Assembly (NCBI GenBank): GCA_003996215.1
Contig: QJPP01000031.1
Span: 620,001 to 684,000, forward strand
DNA from: Jaltomata sinuosa
Taxonomy: Eukaryota > Streptophyta > Magnoliopsida > Solanales > Solanaceae
Direction of reading: 5' to 3'
DNA length: 64,000 bases
In this document: positions 33,761 through 43,654 of the stretch, piece after piece
How positions within the stretch are numbered: position 1 is the stretch's first letter
How the letters are laid out: every line of letters begins with the position of its first letter
Notes under the pieces: model-generated
Told to the model about the DNA's origin: nothing
What the model saw: only the letters and a program-made list of their open reading frames with translations
Database searches by the model: none
Translations under genes and position numbers: made by a program

Positions 33761-33871
33761 CCATGATGCCATCAACAAAATAAAACTAAACTAAAGAAAA
33801 TAAACTATTCATAAAATTGAACTAGAGTAAGTAAACTCAAATTCTAAACTAACTCAATACGCCAAATTATT

Positions 33872-33888
33872 TCCCAGCAACGACACCA
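33872..33888 (-). other. Lard3 primer-binding site (tRNA-Asp-like, decayed)
   Basis: Minus strand TGGTGTCGTTGCTGGGA, against TGGCGCCATTGCCGGGG in Ath5; three differences are C-to-T or its complement. Three bases inside the right LTR. Confidence 0.78.
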
Positions 33889-33892
33889 TTTT

Positions 33893-35208
33893 TGATAACA
33901 CTCAAAAGCACTCTCCAATGGAAGTGATTGTGATCGTCAGAGCAAAATACATTTATATTCTCAACGTATGTCGGGGTCATACCCACAAAGAACAATGTAG
34001 TCGCGATCGAGCTAATAAAGAATCTAAGCAACTTATTGAAGTTCAATTAACAAAAAAGGGAAAAGATATCTAAAAAGGAGGGTTTTATACTAAAACTAAA
34101 GATAAAAGATAGATTGATCAATGGCTTTCACTTTGCTCTCTTCAAGCAAGGATAACAAGGGAGACTTGGAAATGGGAGTTCAACTCACAAGACTTGCACT
34201 CGATTAACATGTAGGTAGTCTTTGTTGAAGGTATGCCTAATCGTATTTCGACCAATCAAGCATATATCTTGTGTGTTCTCTCGAACCACCACGAGTAAGC
34301 AATAAACCAACCAAATAACTTGGGTGAGTTGGGTTATCTATAAACCCAACTCTTAGATGGGAGTTTTCGGCAACCAAACTATCTCTAGCCTTGGTCTAGA
34401 GTGGAAATCCCAAATACCCACTATTGAATCTTCCCAAACTAAGGGAAACTCTCTCTCAAGCAACAAACCAAATTAGAAAGCTAAGTCAATGTTTGCAACC
34501 ATTGCCTTATAAATTCAAACATGAAAGATTCAATAGACCCAAATAATCAAACAAGAGAAAAATCTATATATGAATTCACTACCTAAACAAGTATTATCTC
34601 TAATACAAACCAAAATTTCAATTCAACAATTACACCAATAAAATAGCAAATATAAACATGATTTGCAGAATGAAAACTAAATATTTTACAATAAAGAGCA
34701 TCCAAATCTTCACTCCTATAGTGTTGGTTGATGAACTTGCTCTCCAATTTCGCTAAAAGTTGTGAGAATAGCCAAAGATAATTTCCAAGATGGCTTAGAG
34801 GTGTTTTATGTGAATTGGGGTTTCCTAAAGGGAAAATTTCCAGTTTTGCCCTGCAACTGTCCTTTTCTTCTTTTCTTACTCGTAAGGTCCACCGCGTTCA
34901 CGAAGAGTCTTTATCTAATTGAACTTCACGTATATGAGTGGTATGATGCATTTGCATAGCTTTTGCTTGAGTAGCCTTCGCGTACGCAGTGGGATGCCGC
35001 ATTTGCATAGGCTATTTAGCTGCCAGTTCCATATTTCTCCGAATAGCTCATTTTGACTTGTTTTCATCCAAATCCTTCCCGTACACTTCTAAAACACAGA
35101 AACCTACAAAATAGAGGTAATTTGTGTCAATTTCACTATTTTCCCACTTATTATTAGAAAAAGCATAAGTTTAAGAGTTAAATAAGTAGGTAGAATACTA
35201 ACTTATCA
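33893..35208 (-). repeat. Lard3 5' LTR (1316 bp)
   Basis: On the minus strand begins TGATAAGTTAG at 35208 and ends GTGTTATCA at 33893. It pairs with 27145-28473. The word array is decayed here (about 34890-35005), with several CG sites now TG or CA. The flanking CCAGG at 35209-35213 is the TSD. Confidence 0.9.
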
Positions 35209-35213
35209 CCAGG

Positions 35214-36112
35214 GCCAGTAGAAATATCTGTATTAGCGCCAACACCAGCCTCTACTCCTACACTAGATATTCTGAGCATGTTTTTACAGTTTTTATGTAT
35301 GGTTTGGGGTTAACCTTTTGATATGTCCCAGACATTCGCTCAATGGGCAGCCCTAGGTGTTCAGAGTTCAGGAGTGCAGCCTGCTATTACGAATCCCCGT
35401 GTTCAGGTTCTATCAGTGCCTACAGTTGCTCAGCCTCTTGCTTGTTGCCTAGTTATGACAGAGTCAGAGAGAAAGGCTTTGGGATGATTTCTGAGATTAT
35501 CCCTATCGAGGTTCTTTGGTTCTCCCGGATAGGATGCTTATAACTTTATTTCTACTTACAAGGAGATGCTTCATCATCTTGGTCTACTATATACTCACGA
35601 AGTGGGTTACACTACCTATCAATTGGAGGGCCCAGCTAAGATTTGGTGAAGGGCCCATGTAGCTTGCAGACCTTCTCAGTCTCCTCAATTGACTTGGAGA
35701 GAGTTCTACGAGGCCTTTATGGTCAAGTTCTTGCCTTAGAGTGACTGTGAGTGCCATAGAGAGATATTCACCTGATTGATGCAGAGATCTATGTCATTGG
35801 CTGAGTATGAGACTCATTTTCACTAGTTGGCTCCATTTGGGGCTATGATAATTCCTACAGAGTCGGACATGGTCCATTGATTTCTTTGGGGGTTGAGAAC
35901 CAAGCTTTGACAGACTGCAGAGATACTAGTTGCTAGTGGGAAACCGTTTCAGGCTATAGCAGACCATGCCTACACTATGGAGGATTTGCATCATCAAGAC
36001 CTCCGGGCTAGAGATAAGAGGCCATGCTATCAGGGCAGTTATAGTGGTTCCTGCTTTGGTGTGAAGGTTCAGGTTATTGAGGCTAAGGATATCATCCATA
36101 AAAGCAGCACGG
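35214..36112 (+). pseudogene. gag: Tek4 gag, middle piece
   Basis: Resumes the Tek4 gag frame after Lard3. The capsid blocks (M-T-E-S-E-R-K-A-L-G; Y-T-T-Y-Q-L-E-G-P-A-K; E-F-Y-E-A-F-M) align with Tek1 4500-5010. About ten in-frame stops. Ends at the Ath5 insertion in the Q/S-rich linker, where Tek1 reads around 5150. Confidence 0.85.
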
Positions 36113-37602
36113 TGATGTGCAATGAGTTTGTGACACTTTCAACGCTTAAAACTTGGAATTGGAGTATGTTATTTAGCAATTTTTAGTACCTTTGATGTGT
36201 TTTTGAGTCTTGTGCAAGAAAACAGGGAGCGGAGACTAAGTGCAGGAAAAGATTGACATTTTGTTTGAAACTGACTTCTATGACTCAACCCTACGAGTCG
36301 TGAACACTTCCACGAGTCGTGGAGGTCAGTCGTGGAAAGAGTACTGAAGATCAAGTTGGAGCCTGAATTTTATGGAAGGTTTCCACGAGCCATGGACTTG
36401 TTCACGAGTCGTGATTCCTGCTTGTGGAACCTGATAAGAGAAGGGGCAAAAACTCTGAGATTGAAGACTCAAGTCCATGATCCATGATTCAAGTCACGAG
36501 TCATAGGAAGAACTCATGGAAGAGAACCCATAAGATGAAAAATACTTTGAGTTTCACGAGTGCTGACGATGACCCGTAGAACTTCCACGGACTGTAGACT
36601 GTGTCTGTGGAAGCTGCCAATTCTAGTTTCCTTGTTTAATTAGGATAGGTTTTTCATTGTCTATAAATACCTTTCCTATGTTTTATTTTACGTTTTATGC
36701 TCGTTACTTTGTAGGAAACACATTCAAAATATTGTGATTTTAGTTTGTTCTTGGTTTTGAGAGTTGAATATATTCATAAGTCATTGTTCTTGATTTCTAT
36801 GTTCATCTATTCAAGACTTCGGATTTTTTTATATCTTATCGTAAGTATATGATCATGAACACACTAGTAACTCTTGATTGTTTACTTATGAACATGAGTA
36901 GCTAAATCTACAACTAGGGTTGTGGGAACCATGAAGGATTAACAAAGTAGGCAAAGTACTTGGGTACGCTAGGGTGGTGTTTATGCATGTATTGTTTTTC
37001 CCTTCGCTTTGATTGCTTTTTAACGGTGCGCAACATTATAACTCGCCTTATCCTTACTTAGCAGACCAAGGAGGTAATGGATAGGAAAAGGGTTGTTTAA
37101 CAATGGAGATTTGAGGCTACCAACCCTCATCTAATAGCTTGACCTTATCCAGGAATAGATAATCTGGGATCCAGGGTAAGAGTTAGTAAAGCACACACCC
37201 GTGACCGAACCAAGGCGTGTGGTGAAATTCATCTATCTGCCAAACCAAGGATTTAGGTGAACCTAACTTACCGATTCTACATGCTATGCACCAAACTAGT
37301 TTACTAAGTACAACGCCTTACTAAGTTATGATCTCATAGGGAACACTACCCTAGTCATGTCTCCCATTGATTACAACTCTTAAAATTGTCACGTATAACT
37401 TATTCACATTCTAGTTACAATCACTACTTGTTACTTTAAAACCCCAATTTTGAGGGAAATAAATGACAAAGAGTGCAAGTAAACACTAATCGACCATAGT
37501 TCTACCGTATTCCCTGTGGGATCGACCCGACCCTTTGTTGGGTTCTATATTTGATCAGCGACTGCTTACGCTTCTAAAAGGAGGTGTAATTGGGGCGTAT
37601 TA
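36113..37602 (+). repeat. Ath5 5' LTR (1490 bp)
   Basis: Starts TGATGTGC and ends GCGTATTA (GCGTATCA in the 3' copy). Carries a word array, a TATA box and a donor-like site. Confidence 0.93.
36285..36670 (+). promoter_or_regulatory. Ath5 U3: CCACGAGTCGTGG word array and TATA box
   Basis: The near-palindrome CCACGAGTCGTGG (complete at 36310-36322) and decayed relatives (CACGAGTCGTGA 36403-36414, CACGAGCCATGG, CACGAGTCATAGG) recur over about 320 bp, ending some 40 bp before CTATAAATACC (36661-36671), a good TATA box. Many variants differ only by CG to TG or CA. The same word is arrayed at 43655-44865. Confidence 0.6.
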
Positions 37603-37719
37603 AATTTTGGCGCCATTGCCGGGGAATACAATTTAGGATTAAGAGAGATTTTGTTTCTTTCACTATTAGTTCTTATTTCCTGATTTTACTTTTTCTATTG
37701 TTTTTTATTTGTTCTACAG
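36841..37719 (+). other. Predicted leader intron of Ath5
   Basis: Donor-like GTAAGTAT at 36841, about 175 bp after the TATA, and a strong pyrimidine tract ending TTCTACAG at 37719, 87 bp before the gag ATG. The span includes the primer site. Inference only. Confidence 0.35.
37608..37625 (+). other. Ath5 primer-binding site (tRNA-Asp type)
   Basis: TGGCGCCATTGCCGGGGA, one base from the TGGCGCCGTTGCCGGGGA I associate with Athila elements; five bases after the LTR. Confidence 0.9.
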
Positions 37720-37806
37720 GTTGCACACTTGTGTATGCCTAGTACAAAGAGTCAAGGAAATCCCTTGATCCCATTATATCCTGATCTCTCTCGAACATTA
37801 AGAAAC

Positions 37807-39600
37807 ATGGCCAATGAGCCAGAACATGAGACACCAGAACAAACCACAGCCCGGTTGTTGGCCAAAAAAGAGCAACAGAAAAGGGAAGGAGAAGATGCTC
37901 TTGTTGCTGAAGATGCTGCAATTACAGCATACCTCACAGCTTGAAATGCGACGTCTAAGCAAGCAAGGAAGGCACGACAACAAGCTACACTAAATGCCCA
38001 AGCAGCAGCATACGAGGCAGCCCACCAGAATTTGCCTAGAGGACCAATCGTTCCACGATAGAATAAGGGTCGACATATACAACAGCCCAGGCAAGCCCCT
38101 CACTACTATGATTATAATGATTATGATGAGGAGGAGGAATTGGGTATTATTGGACCCATAGTGTTGCCACCACTGACTGAGGGGGCAAAATTTGACATCA
38201 CCAGCACCATGATCCAGTTGATGAACAATAATGGACTATATGCTGGAAAACCTACAGAAGATGCAAATCTTCATGTGCAGAATTTTACTCAGATTTGCAA
38301 GGCGTATAGTATGCCAGGAGTAGGGAAAGATACTATTATACTGAGGCTATATCCATTCTCATTTACCGACGAGGCAACTGTATGGCTCTCAGAACTGCCC
38401 GATAATTCCATAGACACATGGCACGAGTTGAAGACCCAGTTTTTGGAGCAATTCTTTCCTCCATCAAGGATGTTACAATTAAAGCAGGAGCTCTATAATT
38501 TGAAGTAGCTACCTTCAGAGGCATTATATGAGGCTTGGCTGAGGTTCAAGAAAAAGCTAAAGCAAGTTTCGAGAAACGAAATCCCTTCAAGGCATCTGAT
38601 GAAAATTTTCTACAAAGTACTGAAGGCCAACACCAAAGCAGTAGTTGACACTATAACTGGTGGGGCATTTATGGACAACTCATATGATGAGGCTTCAAAA
38701 ATGCTTGATCGGGTTACCAAGACCAACAGAGCATGGCATATTAGAGAGTCAGAGACCCCAGCAGGTACATATATAGTTGGTAGGGCCGTGGATTTCAATG
38801 AATTCCAAGACATCAAACAGAAACTTGATGAGATGAACATAACAGTTGGGTTAATTGCAAAGAAATTCCTAGCTGAGGGAGTAGAGAAGGTAAAATCCAT
38901 CGATTCATAAGGTAAAGCACCTAGGCCAGACGATTACTCATCCGAAGAGGAGGTTAGTTATCTGAATGATCAAGGGGCAGGTTTACAGGCCTCTGGACAA
39001 GGAAATCAAGGTCGAAACAGAGACAGAGATGACTACTACAATCAGTTCGATTACAGAGATAGGAGCAGAGGTAGAGACAGAGATGGTAACTGGCAGAAAA
39101 AGGATGGGTACAGGAACGATAGAAGTGGTCTTTATGTTCTTCCTGGAAATCGTGATGAGCGACCTAAACAACCTACCATGAGGGAGCTTCTTAACAAAGT
39201 ATTTCAAAAGATGGATTCTACAGATGCAAGCATAAAAGAGATAAAAGCTGACCTTTCAAATATAAGTTAGAGAGTGGATTCCCATTATGTTTCAATAAAG
39301 CAGCTTAAGACGCAGATACACCAGATTTCCACTAGCATGAATCCACATCAAAAGGGTACTCTCCCAAGTGACACCATTCAGATCCCAAAGAATGACCGAT
39401 AGGTTATGTCTGTGACTACCCAAAGCGAAAAGCAAACCATTGATTCTCACTTGCCTATAGTTGTTAATGAGCCAGTCGAAGTTGAAAAGGATGATGCTGA
39501 GATTTTTGTCAAGTCTGAAGAAAAAGATAGTGGTGAAGGGCCAAGTGAGAGACAGTCTTCGGAGTTGAAAGCAAGGAGCAAAGAGGGTTGCACCGGTCCT
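37807..39600 (+). pseudogene. gag: Ath5 gag, with stops
   Basis: ATG 37807 (M-A-N-E-P-E-H) was chosen as the first Met after the acceptor-like site that gives an E/Q/A-rich start; an in-frame Met at 37729 is the alternative. The capsid domain (about 38200-38510: P-P-L-T-E-G-A-K-F; L-R-L-Y-P-F-S; W-L-S-E-L-P; F-F-P-P-S) is the Athila retrotrans_gag type. An R/D/G-rich tail follows (about 39000-39110). Stops at about 37942, 38059, 38506, 38908, 39268 and 39400. No CCHC knuckle, as is common in Athila. A frameshift near 39580 precedes the protease linker. Confidence 0.86.
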
Positions 39601-40740
39601 GAAGCCCATGTCATTGCCTCCTCCACCTTACCCACAGAGATTGAAGAAGAATGTTGAGGATGACAAATTTCACAAGTTCATTTCAATGCTGAAACAACTT
39701 TAAGTCAATATTTCTTTAGTTGAAGCATTGGAGCAGATGCCTGGATATGCTAAATTTATGAAGGATCTGGTGACTAGGAAGAGAAAGGTAAGCTTTGAGC
39801 CAACTGATTATTTTCACCACTGTGGTGCAATAGCTTCTCATTCTTTGGTATAAAAAAAGAAGATCTGGGAGATTTTACTATTCCTTACACGATTAGAGCA
39901 TTCTACTTTGCTAAGGCGTTGTGTGATTTAGGTTCTAGTATAAATGCGATACCATTAGCAGTGTTTAAATAGTTACGCTTGGGAGCCCTCAAACCGACTA
40001 CAATACGGCTTCTTATGGCATATCGCACAGTGAAAAGGCCTGTAGGGATTCTCTATGATGTGCTTGTGAAAGTTGATACTTTCATCTTCCCTGCAGATTT
40101 TGTGATTCTTGACTGCGAGGTGGATTTTGAAGTCCCTATCATCTTAGGGCGACCATTCCTTGCTACTGGATACGCGCTTGTTGATTTACAGACTGGACAA
40201 ATAAAGTTCAGGTTGAATGATGAGGTAGTTACTTTTAATGTCTTCCAGTCTATGAAACACCATGACGACATGCGAGTGGTTTCAGTTATTGATGTGGTTG
40301 ATGAGGATCAGTTAGTTGTGCCGGTTGAGGAGATACTTGGTGTTGAAGCACTTGCAGCTGTGATTATGAATTTTGAAGGAGATAATATTGATGAGTATGA
40401 TGAGATGGTTGAAGCACTAACAGGTATAGGGTCTTACAGCTATGCTCCAAAGAAGCTTGACTTGGACTTGAAAAATAGACAGACGTCGCCTGCTAGACTA
40501 TCTATTGAGGAGCCGCTAGTCTTGGAGCTCAAAGTGCTTCCACCTCATCTTCGGTACATGTTCCTTGGAGAAAACGAGACCTTTCCATTTATTATAGCTA
40601 CAGATTTAATTGAAAGGCAAGTTGAGGCTTTGGTTTCTATGTTGAAGAAGTTTAAGAGGGCCATTGGTTGCACCATTGCAGACATCATTGGGATTCCTCC
40701 TAGAATCTATACACATAAAATTCAGCTCATGCTAGATTCT
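39601..40740 (+). pseudogene. Ath5 protease and linker to RT
   Basis: After the Athila-type P-P-P-P-Y-P-Q-R-L and E-A-L-E-Q-M-P-G-Y-A blocks in a shifted frame, the protease resumes frame with C-D-L-G-S-S-I-N (Asp codon 39925-39927), the usual Athila active site. Then P-I-I-L-G-R-P-F (about 40137-40160) completes the fold. A 260-codon piece (39979-40761) is open. Stop at about 39970 (in V-F-K*). Confidence 0.85.
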
Positions 40741-42040
40741 ATTCCGAGTATTGAGCACTAGTATAGGTTGAATCAGCCTATGCAAGAGGTCGTCAAGAAG
40801 GAGATTATTAACTGGATGGATGCAGGTGTGGTTTACCCTATTGCAGACAGCAAGTGGGTGAGCCCAGTTCAGTGTATGCCAAAGAAAAATGGGATTACTG
40901 TAGTCCCAAACGCAAGGAATGAGTTAATTCTAATGAGGCTAGTCATAGGCTAGCGCATATGCATGGATTATAGGAAGTTGAATGCTTAGACTGAGAAGGA
41001 CCATTCTCCAATGTCGTTCATGGATCAGATGTTAGACCGTCTTGCAGGTGTAGGATGGTATTGTTTTCTTGATGGTTATTCGGGATACAATCAGATTTCA
41101 ATTGCTCCTGAAGACCAAAAGAAGACCACTTTCACCTGTCCATATGGGACATTTTCTTTCAACAGGATGTCTTTCGGTTTATGCAATGCACCAATGATAT
41201 TTCAGTGTTGCATGATGTCTATTTTCTCAGACATGGTGGAGGACACTATTGAGGTATTTATGGATGACTTTTCTGTAGTGGATGACTCTTTTGAAGATTG
41301 TTTAGATCATCTGAGTTGTGTGCTGAAATGATGTGAATAGTGTAATTTGGTGCTGAACTGGGAAAAGTGTCACTTCATGGTGAAAGAGGGCATGCTTAGC
41401 CATAGGATCTCTAAGAAGGGTATTGAGGTCGACAAAGCAAAGATTGAGGTGATTGAAAAATTGCCTCCACCAGTTTATGTGAAAGAGATTCGAAGCTTTT
41501 TAGGGCATGCTGGTTTTTATAGGAGGTTTATCAAGGACTTCTCCAAAATTGCTAATCCATTGTGAAAATTATAGGAGAAGGAGGTAAAGTTTGTGTTTGA
41601 TGATGCATGCTTGAAGGCATTCGAATGTCTTAAAGAAAAGTTGGTCTCAGCTTGTATCATTATTTCTCTAGGCTCAACCTTTTGAGGTTATGTGCGATGC
41701 TAGTGGAGTGGTGCTAGGAGCAGTCCTAGGTCAAAGGTGCAAAAAGATTCTTCATCCTATATATTACCCTAGCAAAGCACTTAACTCGGCTCAAAAGAAC
41801 TATATTGTTACTAAATAAGAGCTGCTTGCTGTGGTCTTTGCTTTTGAGAAATTCAGATCTTACTTTCTTGACACCAAGGTGGTGGTGCCTACTGACCATG
41901 CAGCTCTTTGTTATATCATGTTGAAAAAGGATGTTAAGCCAAGGCTGATTAGATGGTGTTGCTTCTGTAAGAGTTTGATTTTGAAGTTAAGGACCGGAAG
42001 GGTACAGAGAATCAAGGAGCAGACAACTTATCTAGACTAG
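40741..42040 (+). pseudogene. pol: Ath5 reverse transcriptase and RNase H
   Basis: RT blocks: W-V-S-P-V-Q, M-D-Y-R-K-L-N, the F-M-D-D catalytic box (41257-41268) and the G-F-Y-R-R-F-I motif (about 41515). RNase H: C-D-A-S-G near 41690 and T-D-H-A-A-L (about 41858). Stops include 40759, 40951, 40987, 41329 and 41815. Frameshifts near 41660 and 42030 disrupt RNase H. Confidence 0.88.
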
Positions 42041-43393
42041 AAGAAGAAGCAATGTTGAAGCTTGATGATGCACATGAGATTGATGATTGGTTTCCTAATG
42101 AACAAGTGTTAGCCGCTTCTCAAGATTTGATTCCATGGTTTGCTGACATTGCCAATTATTTGGCAAGTGATTTGGTTTTTGATGATATGTCTGTTCATCA
42201 AAGGAGAAAATTCATGTCTGATGTCAAGAAGTATTTCTGGGAGGAGCCATTCTTGTATCGTGTGTGTGATGATACTATGATCAGGAGATGTGTGCCTGAA
42301 GCTGAGATAATGGAGATACTAGAGGCTTTCCATTCATCCCCTATTGGGGGTCATCATAGTGGTATCCAGACTGCGCACAAGATTTTAAAATGAGGCTACT
42401 ATTGGCCGACTATTCACAAAGACACCCATGATTTTGCTAAGACTTGCAGTAGGTGTCAAAGGGAAGGTGGTATATCATAGAGGCATGAGCTTCCTCTTAA
42501 TCCCATCCTTGTGATTGAGTTGTTTGACATTTGGGGCATTGATTTCATGGGCCTGTTTGTGTCATCTAATGGAAACCGGTACATCTTGGTGGCTATTGAC
42601 TATGTATCAAAATAGGTGAAGGCGGTTGCCCTTCCCAGCAATAAAGGCAAGTGCAATAATTAGTGATAGAGCCTATCACTTTTTCAACAAGATATTTCGT
42701 GCCCTGCTTGAGAAATATGGAGTAAAACACAGAATTGCAACCCCTTATCATTCTCAGACGAGTGGGCAAGTGGAGGTTTCTAACAGAGAAATCAAATCAA
42801 TTCTGTCCAAGACTGTTAATACCAATAGAAAGGATTGGTCACAAAAATTAGATGATGCTTTATGGGCATACCGAATTGTGTTCAAGACCCCAATAGGTAT
42901 GTCACCATATCATCTCGTGTTTGGTAAGTCGTGCCATCTCTCGGTTGAGTTAGAGCATAAGGCCATGTGGGCATTGAAAAAACTGAACTTAGATTGGTCT
43001 GAGGCATCATTACAGCGGCTTGAGCAACTGAATGAGTTGGATGAGTTCCATCTGAATGCATATGAGAGTTCAGCCTTATATAAAAAGAAGATTAATTTGT
43101 ACCATGATCGGACGATAGAAAAGAGAAACTTTTAGTCGGGTGACTTGGTCCTGCTTTTCAATTCGAGACTTAGCTTGTTTCTTGGTAAGTTGATGTCCAA
43201 GTGGATTGGACCATTCAAGGTGGTACAAGTGTTTCCACATGGGACCGTTGAACTTGAAAACCATGAAAGGAAGAGGTTCAAGGCCAATGGACAGCGGATC
43301 AAGGCCTATTTCGGTACAGCAGAGGAGCCCAAAACAATTGAATCCTGGAGCATGGACAAATTCGTCCCACCCAAGGAGCTTGATAAAGTCTGA
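42041..43393 (+). pseudogene. pol: Ath5 integrase, with deletion; pol stop codon
   Basis: HHCC domain (H-S-S-P-I-G-G-H-H ... C-S-R-C, about 42330-42460), catalytic Asp in G-I-D-F-M-G (about 42537), second Asp in I-I-S-D-R-A (about 42660) and Glu in G-Q-V-E-V-S (about 42770). Near 42645 about 20 residues expected between the first two acidic residues are missing. The C-terminal region ends P-P-K-E-L-D-K-V with TGA 43391-43393, which lies inside module copy A. No chromodomain, as expected for Athila. Confidence 0.88.
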
Positions 43394-43458
43394 GTAATAA
43401 AGCAACATGCATCATGCTGTGACGTTAAATCAGGCGCTTCATCGGAGGCAACCCATGG
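43388..43458 (+). ncRNA. Two-hairpin module, Ath5 copy A
   Basis: GTCTGAGTAATAAAGC, hairpin 1 TCAT-GCT-GTGA (43412-43422), GACGTTAAATCAGGCGCTT, hairpin 2 ATCGG-AGGCAA-CCCAT (43441-43456, one mismatch). It contains the pol TGA. Class 'ncRNA' here means a structured element within the transcript. Confidence 0.6.
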
Positions 43459-43500
43459 ATATTTTATTTTATTTTGTTATTTTTACGTTTGTAGAGGTGT

Positions 43501-43582
43501 TTAGGCAAAGCCTGAGTAGCCAAATCACTCGCGTCGTGCTACGACGTTAAATCAGGCACTGCTTGGGAGGCAACCCAAGGCT
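43501..43582 (+). ncRNA. Two-hairpin module, Ath5 copy B
   Basis: AAAGCCTGAGTAGCC, hairpin 1 GTCGT-GCT-ACGAC (43533-43545, perfect), GTTAAATCAGGC, hairpin 2 CTTGGG-AGGCAA-CCCAAG (43562-43579, perfect 6 bp). About 120 bp after copy A. Confidence 0.65.
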
Positions 43583-43654
43583 AATGTTTTCAATGTGTGC
43601 AGGAATGAGTAGAGGAAAACTGTTGTAGAAGATAGAACTCTTAAAATGGGTAAT

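Larger units (their letters stand above)
27145..35208 (-). mobile_element. Lard3: non-autonomous Athila-like LTR element without pol
   Basis: LTRs 27145-28473 (3') and 33893-35208 (5') with TGATAA...TTATCA ends, TSD CCAGG at 27140-27144 and 35209-35213, a tRNA-Asp-like primer site next to the right LTR and a polypurine tract next to the left LTR fix the minus orientation. The 5.4-kb interior lacks protease, RT, RNase H and integrase. It keeps a zinc-knuckle-like stretch, one copy of the two-hairpin module and an ORF3 related to that of Ath5. It fits a LARD-type element relying on an Athila partner. Confidence 0.88.

Noticed and set aside
36285..36620. CCACGAGTCGTGG array as a CRISPR-like array
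   Set aside because: Repeats are short, degenerate and irregularly spaced, with no unique spacers, and lie in a plant LTR.
37729..37944. Host gene start upstream of the Ath5 capsid
   Set aside because: The frame runs through into the Athila capsid domain and lies right after the tRNA-Asp primer site.
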